This document shows positions 1 to 5,514 of a stretch of DNA of 7,307 bases, in pieces (position 1 is the first letter of the stretch; each line of letters opens with the position of its first letter). The translations under genes were made by a program, and so were the position numbers. The stretch is from positions 1 through 7,307 of the forward strand of contig CBFHOS010000052.1 of NCBI GenBank assembly GCA_965657645.1, read 5' to 3'. Under the pieces are notes generated by a model. It saw nothing but the letters and a program-made list of their open reading frames with translations, searched no databases and was not told the DNA's origin. The stretch is from CBFHOS01 sp965657645. GTDB taxonomy: Bacteria > Pseudomonadota > Alphaproteobacteria > Puniceispirillales > Puniceispirillaceae.

Positions 1-441
1 ACCATCATAGGACACAAGACCATCAGGCGTTTGCACCACAGACACAACACGGGCACCGGTATTAACGGCGCGGATTTTTACCTCGGTGACACCGTCATTC
101 GCCGGAATTAATCCCATCTCAATCGCCGCCGGGCCAACCCCCACCAAAATATTGCCGCAGGTCGGTTTGTAATCCACCAATTGATCCTCAACACTCACCT
201 GCGCGAAAAAATAATCAACATCGGCCCAGTCATCATCCGACACAGACAGCATCGCAACCTTTGTCGTAACCGCATTGCCGCCGCCGATACCATCGATGTT
301 AAGCGGATGCCCAGATCCAACCGCCGCGATCAACACCGCCGATAGCTGGTCCAGATCAGCAGGCAGATCATCACGGTGCATGTAAGGCCCACGCGATGAC
401 CCACCGCGCATGAAGAAAAATGGGATTTCACTTTGCGTCAT
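1..441 (-). CDS. PrpF-family isomerase, 4-oxalomesaconate tautomerase-like (N-terminal part; runs off left edge)
   Basis: The first 147 codons are visible, against a usual family length of about 350-400 residues. The family (PrpF, GalD, LigU, aconitate isomerases) has a diaminopimelate-epimerase-type fold and moves double bonds or tautomerises unsaturated di- and tricarboxylates in the cytoplasm. Seen here: the N-terminal FFFMRGGSSRGPY motif (residues 8-20), typical of the family, DGIGGGNAVTTKVA (50-63), and KPTCGNILVGVGPAAIE (92-108) with Cys95 at the expected catalytic position. The PTCGN-GVGP-AIE pattern is, from memory, closer to GalD-type tautomerases than to methylaconitate PrpF. The ATG shares four bases (ATGA) with the stop of the upstream dehydrogenase gene, and a GGAAAAA stretch inside that gene can serve as ribosome binding site, so translation is probably coupled. 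Family membership is secure. The substrate is not: the gene sits in a transporter operon, with no gallate or protocatechuate genes in view. Confidence 0.85.
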   Translation of the reverse strand, partial: MTQSEIPFFFMRGGSSRGPYMHRDDLPADLDQLSAVLIAAVGSGHPLNIDGIGGGNAVTTKVAMLSVSDDDWADVDYFFAQVSVEDQLVDYKPTCGNILVGVGPAAIEMGLIPANDGVTEVKIRAVNTGARVVSVVQTPDGLVSYDG

Positions 442-1520
442 GATTTTTCCATTTCTGTAATCGTCTGACATAGTAACTGGGTAAAGGCAGTACAGCCGAT
501 CAGCCCGCCAACATCCATCGTGCGGGTTTCGGCATTGGCTAGCAATTTATCCACCGCTTGCTCGATCCTTGCCGCGGCGTTGCCCTCACCCAAATGGCGC
601 AACAACATCGCCGTCGATAGGATCAAAGATACGGGGTTTGCCTTATCTTCGCCAGCAATATCCGGTGCAGATCCGTGCTGGGCCTGTGCCACCGCATGCG
701 CGCCGCCAGCATTAAGCGATCCACCAAGCCCCAGCCCACCAGATAGTTCCGCCGCCAGATCCGACAAAATATCGCCAAACATATTAGTCGTAACGATCAC
801 ATCAAACCGCGCCGCATCGCGCACCAATAACGCCGCCGCCGCATCAACCAGAATTTCATCATAGGTGATATGGGGATACTCTGCCGCCACCGCGCGCACA
901 CTATCCAAAAACAAACCATCGGACATCCGCATCACATTTGCCTTATGCACCGCGGTGACATGTTGCGCCTTGCGGGCATCAGCCCATTCAAACGCGGTAC
1001 GCGCAATATTCAATGATGCGGTGCGAGTAATCCGGCGGATTGCCAGCGCTACACCCTCGGTCGGCATAAATTCGCCATTGCCCTCATACAGATTGCGGTC
1101 GGCATAAAACCCTTCCAGATTCTCGCGCATCACAATCAGATCAAGCGGCTTTCCTGTAGCGCTATCGATCCCGTCAAAGCTCTTTGCTGGACGGATATTC
1201 GCATGAAGATCCATCGCCTTGCGTAACACACCCGATGGGTTCAAACCGCCCTCGGCAACCGGCGGATAGGCGTTATGTGATACCGGCCCCAAAATGACAC
1301 CGTCACTCGCCAAGGCTTGATCAATCACCGCTTGGGGAATTGTACTGCCGGATTTATCGAGCGCCGGGAAACCAATTTCAGCATGCGACAACACCACGGG
1401 CCGGCCCAAAATTGGCGTGATTGCATCCAGAACTTGCACGGTTGCCGCCATGATTTCCGGACCAATACCATCGCCAGCTAGACACAAAATCTGCCGCGGG
1501 TTTGATCTATCGCCGGTCAT
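438..1520 (-). CDS. Isocitrate/isopropylmalate dehydrogenase family protein, probably NAD-dependent, substrate unknown
   Basis: A complete 360-residue beta-decarboxylating dehydrogenase of normal family length. Such enzymes oxidise a 2-hydroxy acid carrying a 3-carboxylate and then usually decarboxylate it, using a divalent metal and NAD(P). Visible: the N-terminal GDGIGPEI (17-23), substrate-carboxylate arginines Arg100, Arg110 and Arg132, Tyr139 in RENLEGFYA, Lys193 in VHKANVM, and metal-binding aspartates Asp226, Asp250 and Asp254 (NMFGDILSD). HGSAPDIAG (282-290) has Asp287-Ile288 where NAD-specific enzymes have Asp-Ile and E. coli NADP-isocitrate dehydrogenase has Lys-Tyr, so NAD is expected. 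The specificity loop NPSGVLR (94-100) lacks the LeuB glutamate, so leucine biosynthesis is unlikely. The ATG lies 6 nt after the tctAB stop, behind an AGATAGAG stretch, and the gene overlaps the PrpF-like gene. Operon position suggests it metabolises the imported compound. Homoisocitrate-, tartrate- or isocitrate-like activities are alternatives. Confidence 0.9.
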   Translation of the reverse strand: MTGDRSNPRQILCLAGDGIGPEIMAATVQVLDAITPILGRPVVLSHAEIGFPALDKSGSTIPQAVIDQALASDGVILGPVSHNAYPPVAEGGLNPSGVLRKAMDLHANIRPAKSFDGIDSATGKPLDLIVMRENLEGFYADRNLYEGNGEFMPTEGVALAIRRITRTASLNIARTAFEWADARKAQHVTAVHKANVMRMSDGLFLDSVRAVAAEYPHITYDEILVDAAAALLVRDAARFDVIVTTNMFGDILSDLAAELSGGLGLGGSLNAGGAHAVAQAQHGSAPDIAGEDKANPVSLILSTAMLLRHLGEGNAAARIEQAVDKLLANAETRTMDVGGLIGCTAFTQLLCQTITEMEKS

Positions 1521-1526
1521 CTCTAT

Positions 1527-3560
1527 CTACACCAAAGGCCATGGTAAATCGGTGTAATGCTGGAGCAATCCTGGTGGGAAATCACGGTTCAACAGCCACG
1601 CCATAAAGCACATAAAGGCAATGCCAGCCGCCGCCAGCAATAGCGATCTAAGCCACGGCAAGCCCACCCGAATGCGGAAAAAGGCAACTAGAAATCCAGC
1701 CAGTGCCAGAATGAAACCGAGCAATGCGGTACCGGTTAGCAATCCGGCAAACCACATCAAAGTCGGCCATAAACCATGCGCAGACAAATCATCGGGATCA
1801 TTGCTTCTCTCACGATCGGCAAATAGATCATTCGTCTCTGGTGCCCATTGCATCTGGACCAGCAACACCAAGCCACAGAGCAAGCTCGCCGCGGCGATGG
1901 TTACCGGGAACACGGCATCAACAAATGCATAGGCCGGAATTGTTGCGGTATCATATAGCGCATAGGCAACAAAGCCGATCAAGAACAGCAAGAACACCAA
2001 CGGTGCCCGCTTGCCACCAGATGGCACATCACCCTCAGCGCGGATATTTTTGGCTTGACGCAAACCGACGACCACAGAAATCACCGTGATGATAATGAGC
2101 GTGATAACAATCGGGCTAGCGATATATTCCATACCCTCGGCAAAGCCCTGACGGAACCGGATGCCAGCAATCTGGTTGGCATTGTTCGAATAGTTTTCCA
2201 CCGGATTGGCCAGCACAAAACCAATAAGAAAAGCCGGACGCGACCAATCAAAACGGCGCATCAGAATACCAAGGAACCCAATTGCAAACAGCGCCGCCAG
2301 ATCCATCAGATTCTGGCCTGACTGGAACGCAGCAAACGCAATGATCATGAAGATAAACGGCGCAATTAATGCAAATCGAATATTGGTCAAGCGGGCAATC
2401 GGGCTCGACAGGCCGATACATAGAATTGTGCCAAACACATTCGCCAGCGCCAGCAACCAAACAATCGCATAGGTATAATTCAAATTATCCTTGAGCATCA
2501 CCTGCCCGACTTCGAGTTCACCAGAGCCGAGCAATGATAGCGCACCGATAAAGATCGCCATGGAGCCTGAACCTGGAATACCAAACAGCAATGTCGGCAC
2601 AAGACCGCCACCCTCTTTGGCATTGTTTGAGCTCTCCGGACCAATGACGCCGCGCACGTCACCCTTGCCAAACTGGCTCTTGTCTTTGGTTGTCTGGACG
2701 GTATGTCCATAGGCGATCCAATCGACCACCGAACCACCAAGACCCGGGATCACGCCAACCGTCACCCCGATCAATGAACACCGCACAGACAGCCATTTAT
2801 TCGCCCACCAATCCTTTACGCCATCGGCCCACCCAGAACCAAGAGCCGCTTTGTCAGAGATTGCCTTGTCTTTGCGTAATAGCGCGACAATTTCAGGAAT
2901 AGCGAAAATACCCAAGCCGACAATGACCAGTTTCAAGCCATCTGTCAGATACGGAAAATCATAACTGGACATCCGCAATTCGCCATTGAACGGACCCTCG
3001 CCAATGGTCGCCACCAGCATGCCCACGCCTGCCGCCATCATGCCTTTAAGCGCAACACGGCCAGCCAAAATACCGACCATCGACAGACCAAAGGCCGACA
3101 CCATCAATAGCTCTGGCGATTTGAATTCTAGGACAATCGGCCGTGCCACGAGGATGAAAACTGTGAGGAATAACGCACCAACGATGCCGCCAAATAAAGA
3201 CGAGGCAAAGGCCGCGGATAATGCCCGTGCGGCCATCCCCTTTTTCGCCATCGGAAAGCCATCAAGAACCGTCGCCTGTGACGCCGATGACCCGGGTATG
3301 CCCATCAATACAGAGGCAAAGGTATCCGACGTTGGCACAACCGCCACCATACCGATCATCAATGCCAAACCATAGGCCGGCTCTAGGCCGAACATGAACG
3401 GCAATACCAAGGATAATCCGGCAATACCGCCAAGCCCCGGGAACACCCCGATCGCCAAGCCCATGAGCACACCACCAAGCAAATAGATCAAGACGGTGGG
3501 TTGCAGGATAAGTGACCATGCCTCAATCAGCGCTGGTATCGCATTAATGAAAACGTCCAT
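1527..3560 (-). CDS. TctA-TctB fusion, membrane permease of a tripartite tricarboxylate transporter
   Basis: A 677-residue polytopic inner-membrane protein that imports polycarboxylates delivered by the periplasmic TctC, driven by an ion gradient. Residues 1-500 are TctA: its duplicated motifs are GVFPGLGG (38-45) with GIPGSSAS (87-94), then GVIPGLGG (269-276), GPESSNNA (307-314) and GIPGSGS (327-333). A polar linker (about 505-518) leads to a second hydrophobic part (519-677) with about four helices (near 520-536, 549-570, 604-628 and 638-657) and the closing FPPGLL pattern of TctB. TctA alone is about 500 residues and TctB about 150-170, so the length fits a fusion, and no separate tctB is present. 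I chose the ATG at 3560 because GAG sits seven bases upstream. GTG at 3566 and TTG at 3572 in the same frame would add two or four residues. The dehydrogenase gene follows after 6 nt. Confidence 0.92.
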   Translation of the reverse strand: MDVFINAIPALIEAWSLILQPTVLIYLLGGVLMGLAIGVFPGLGGIAGLSLVLPFMFGLEPAYGLALMIGMVAVVPTSDTFASVLMGIPGSSASQATVLDGFPMAKKGMAARALSAAFASSLFGGIVGALFLTVFILVARPIVLEFKSPELLMVSAFGLSMVGILAGRVALKGMMAAGVGMLVATIGEGPFNGELRMSSYDFPYLTDGLKLVIVGLGIFAIPEIVALLRKDKAISDKAALGSGWADGVKDWWANKWLSVRCSLIGVTVGVIPGLGGSVVDWIAYGHTVQTTKDKSQFGKGDVRGVIGPESSNNAKEGGGLVPTLLFGIPGSGSMAIFIGALSLLGSGELEVGQVMLKDNLNYTYAIVWLLALANVFGTILCIGLSSPIARLTNIRFALIAPFIFMIIAFAAFQSGQNLMDLAALFAIGFLGILMRRFDWSRPAFLIGFVLANPVENYSNNANQIAGIRFRQGFAEGMEYIASPIVITLIIITVISVVVGLRQAKNIRAEGDVPSGGKRAPLVFLLFLIGFVAYALYDTATIPAYAFVDAVFPVTIAAASLLCGLVLLVQMQWAPETNDLFADRERSNDPDDLSAHGLWPTLMWFAGLLTGTALLGFILALAGFLVAFFRIRVGLPWLRSLLLAAAGIAFMCFMAWLLNRDFPPGLLQHYTDLPWPLV

Positions 3561-3572
3561 GGCCACACTCAA

Positions 3573-3626
3573 ATTATATATTAAATGAAAGAGAAAGAGC
3601 CCTGCCCCAATAATCGGGCAGGGCTC
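3573..3626 (-). terminator. Hairpin between tctC and tctAB: intrinsic terminator or attenuator, or mRNA-stabilising stem
   Basis: A perfect 11-bp inverted repeat (GAGCCCTGCCC at 3597-3607, GGGCAGGGCTC at 3616-3626) encloses an 8-nt loop and starts 15 nt after the tctC stop. In the minus-strand direction it is followed by TTTCTCTTTCATTT and then AT-rich DNA. The T-tract is interrupted, so read-through into tctAB is likely and the element would act as a partial terminator. Hairpins between binding-protein and permease genes commonly give an excess of the periplasmic component; that role is inferred here. Confidence 0.8.
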
Positions 3627-3641
3627 AGTTATTTGGTTGGT

Positions 3642-4733
3642 TTAGTTCAACGAAACGCCGAACTCAGCCTGCAACCAATCGGTTACATATGTTTTTGCAC
3701 TGTCAGAAACAGTGATCGCACCACCAAGTGCGTCCTTGGCACCGGCGCCCACATACATTGGGTACTTGCCCAAACGCGCTGATGAGATTTTTGTGAAATC
3801 AGGGCGGGCCTGAATTTCAGCAAAAGCCGCATTATATGTGTCGATCACGTCTTGCGGTGTGCCAGCAGGCAGGAACGCAATTTTCTGTGATGGGAAGCCA
3901 GCGATAAAGAAGGCTTTCCATGCATCCCAAGCTGGGCCAGAAGTTTCACAACCATCAGTCGCCTGACATACTTCCTTGAAAGTAGGCATGTCTGGGAAAG
4001 TTGGGTCACGAACAATCTCGCCATTAGCGGCCAGCGCACCCCAAGTCATCATCGGAACAGCTTTGCCTTCTTCAACCAGCTTTGATGAGCTTTTCAGGTA
4101 TGATGAAGATGTCTGATAATCGATTGTAGCTTCGCCAGACTCGAACATCTTGCGACCATCACCACGGCCTTTAACGCCCATGACGTGCTCTACATTCATA
4201 CCCAGCATTTTCCATGCAAGGGCTGGGATCAAATCAAGACGAGTTGCGCCCTGGTTGCCATAAACAAATGTCATGCCCTTAAGGTTGTTTGCTGTGCCGT
4301 CATATTTGGCGCCAGCTTCGGCGTTCAAATAAGCAACACCGCCTGTGCCTGATGCCATGACAGGGTTCCAGTCGGCATATTCATAGCGAACCCGTGGGTC
4401 ACCAAGCAAATATGGGAACTGGGTTGAACCTGATGAACCGAACATTACGGTACCGTCAGTGTGCTTTTGCTCTTGGAACCAGTTGGCACCTTTAGTTGAA
4501 CCGGCGCCCGGCATGAACTTTACAACCACGGTTGGGTTGCCTGGCATATGCTCGCTCAACAATGGGGCAAAGAAGTTCGCCCATTTGGCCGAACCACCTG
4601 TCTCTGAGAATGGAATTGTCCATTCGATTGTCTTGCCGCTGAAGTCAACTTCAGCTGCCGCTGTAAGGCTGCCGCTTGACACCATGCCAAAAACAAGGCC
4701 TGCACCAGCAACGATGCGGGTAAGTTTATTCAT
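3642..4733 (-). CDS. tctC: TctC/Bug-family periplasmic tricarboxylate-binding protein
   Basis: A 363-residue extracytoplasmic solute receptor that captures a carboxylate and presents it to TctAB. The N-terminus is a Sec signal peptide: a basic start (MNKLTR), a hydrophobic core (about residues 8-22) and an Ala-rich cleavage site before EVDFSG (about residue 27). The mature start KTIEWTIPF-GG-A and the later FMPGAGSTKGANW are characteristic Bug/TctC segments (ligand-loop region), as is FLPAGTPQDVIDTYNAAF near the C-terminus. At 363 residues it is slightly longer than the usual 320-330. The ATG at 4733 is chosen over an in-frame start 13 codons upstream because GGAGG lies six bases before it and the signal peptide begins there. 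First gene of the leftward operon and divergent from tctDE-like genes, as in the Salmonella tct locus. Codon use looks tuned for high expression (many ACA, GGT, GTT, few GCG). The ligand cannot be read from sequence. Confidence 0.93.
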   Translation of the reverse strand: MNKLTRIVAGAGLVFGMVSSGSLTAAAEVDFSGKTIEWTIPFSETGGSAKWANFFAPLLSEHMPGNPTVVVKFMPGAGSTKGANWFQEQKHTDGTVMFGSSGSTQFPYLLGDPRVRYEYADWNPVMASGTGGVAYLNAEAGAKYDGTANNLKGMTFVYGNQGATRLDLIPALAWKMLGMNVEHVMGVKGRGDGRKMFESGEATIDYQTSSSYLKSSSKLVEEGKAVPMMTWGALAANGEIVRDPTFPDMPTFKEVCQATDGCETSGPAWDAWKAFFIAGFPSQKIAFLPAGTPQDVIDTYNAAFAEIQARPDFTKISSARLGKYPMYVGAGAKDALGGAITVSDSAKTYVTDWLQAEFGVSLN

Positions 4734-4739
4734 TTTATT

Positions 4740-4744
4740 CCTCC
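4740..4744 (-). promoter_or_regulatory. Strong Shine-Dalgarno of tctC
   Basis: On the minus strand GGAGG is followed by a six-base AATAAA spacer and then ATG at 4733. It is the strongest ribosome binding site in the window. It decides the start of the binding protein and fits its expected high expression. Confidence 0.9.
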
Positions 4745-4818
4745 AAAACTGCGATAAACTTGTCGAATACATCCCACTAAAATGAGATGGTTTTCTATTC
4801 GGGCATCATCGTATAGAC

Positions 4819-4840
4819 TAAAGCTTTCATGAAACTTACA
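4819..4840 (+). promoter_or_regulatory. Candidate response-regulator operator: tandem 11-bp direct repeat
   Basis: TAAAGCTTTCA (4819-4829) is followed directly by TGAAACTTACA (4830-4840), identical at 8 of 11 positions. Adjacent direct repeats one helical turn apart are the usual target of OmpR-family dimers. The site lies just downstream of the possible -10 of the regulator gene and upstream of the tctC promoter, so it could repress the first and activate the second. The junction also forms the palindrome TTTCATGAAA (4825-4834), an alternative reading. Confidence 0.45.
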
Positions 4841-4845
4841 GATCC

Positions 4846-5514
4846 ATGCGTATCTTAATTGTCGAAGATAATGCGGCCCTAGCGGCGGCGATCAAACACC
4901 GATTTGATGATGAAGGTCATGCGGTTACCGTCGTTCATGATGGCGAAGAAGGCCGCCATTTTTTAACGCAGGAACGCTTTGATCTCTGCATTCTCGACGT
5001 CAATTTACCGGGGATTTCGGGGCTAGAGATACTAGTCTCGGCGAATCGTCAGAACATCGATATCCCGGTTTTGATGCTGACCGCCCGTGATAGCATTCAA
5101 GATCGTGTCGCCGGACTTGATGCGGGGGCGGATGATTATCTGGTCAAGCCGTTTGAAATGGACGAGTTAATGGCACGGGTGCGGGCCCTATTGCGCCGCA
5201 AGCCAAAGACCGCCACCAAAGCCCAGCAGATAGGCGCCCTGACCGTTCACAATGAGAGCCGTTTCGTGAGCGTCGATGGTGTGGATCTGGGTCTGGCACG
5301 GCGTGAGTTTGCAACCTTTGAATGTCTGAGCGCGAATGCCGGTAATCTGGTGTCTAAATCCCGCCTGCTAGAACATGTTTACGGGGTCGGCGTGGATGTA
5401 AATGACGCCGCGATAGAGGTTCTGGTGTCGCGCGTGCGCAAGAAAATCAAACCACATGGCGTCGAGATTAAGATGGCCCGCGGCCTTGGGTATTTCTTGA
5501 AGGTGGGTGCGTAA
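4846..5514 (+). CDS. tctD: OmpR-family response regulator, TctD-like
   Basis: A 222-residue cytoplasmic transcription regulator of normal OmpR/PhoB length. The receiver domain (about 1-117) has the acidic pair Glu7-Asp8, phospho-acceptor Asp51 in LDVNLPGISG, Thr79 in LMLTARD, and Lys101 in YLVKPF. A short linker leads to a winged-helix DNA-binding domain (about 125-220) with the REFATFECL and LLEHVYGVGVDVNDAAIEVLVSR regions (split here as LLEHVYG and NDAAIEVLVSRVRKK) and the final RGLGYFL hairpin. It overlaps the sensor kinase gene by one base (TAATG), so the two are co-translated. Its place opposite a tctC gene matches the known tctDE-tctCBA arrangement, where TctD activates the transporter genes. 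The ATG has no clear Shine-Dalgarno; no other in-frame start fits the receiver domain better. Assignment as TctD rests on context; the family call is certain. Confidence 0.92.
   Translation: MRILIVEDNAALAAAIKHRFDDEGHAVTVVHDGEEGRHFLTQERFDLCILDVNLPGISGLEILVSANRQNIDIPVLMLTARDSIQDRVAGLDAGADDYLVKPFEMDELMARVRALLRRKPKTATKAQQIGALTVHNESRFVSVDGVDLGLARREFATFECLSANAGNLVSKSRLLEHVYGVGVDVNDAAIEVLVSRVRKKIKPHGVEIKMARGLGYFLKVGA

Larger units (their letters stand above)
4734..4845. promoter_or_regulatory. Divergent control region between tctC and the tctD-like regulator
   Basis: This 112-nt gap must carry the start signals for both the leftward transporter operon and the rightward two-component operon. A TATAGA box (4812-4817, plus strand) could be the -10 of the regulator gene, with only a poor -35 upstream. 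On the minus strand no good sigma-70 promoter is visible (weak AT-rich boxes such as GAATAG near 4795-4800), as expected for an activator-dependent promoter. A tandem repeat lies at 4819-4840. The regulator gene has no obvious Shine-Dalgarno before its ATG. The exact start points are not determined. Confidence 0.6.

Noticed and set aside
520..1107. Plus-strand open frames opposite the dehydrogenase gene
   Set aside because: Low-complexity Ser/Ala-rich translations with no family resemblance, lying wholly antisense to a well-conserved enzyme.
1621..3375. Several plus-strand open frames and minus-strand alternative frames within the tctAB gene
   Set aside because: They are antisense or out-of-frame readings of a clear membrane protein gene, without ribosome sites or recognisable domains.
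3573..3578. Perfect TATAAT on the minus strand just before tctAB, a possible internal promoter
   Set aside because: No -35 match at proper distance, and the transcript would begin only a few bases before the ATG. AT-rich DNA after the hairpin explains it equally well.
4734..4772. Longer tctC start 13 codons upstream
   Set aside because: It would bury the strong GGAGG inside the gene and put a non-typical segment ahead of a clean signal peptide.
4829..4858. Nine-codon reading frame (MKLTDPCVS) overlapping the start of the tctD-like gene, a possible leader peptide
   Set aside because: No Shine-Dalgarno, very short, and it overlaps the candidate operator; chance occurrence is likely.
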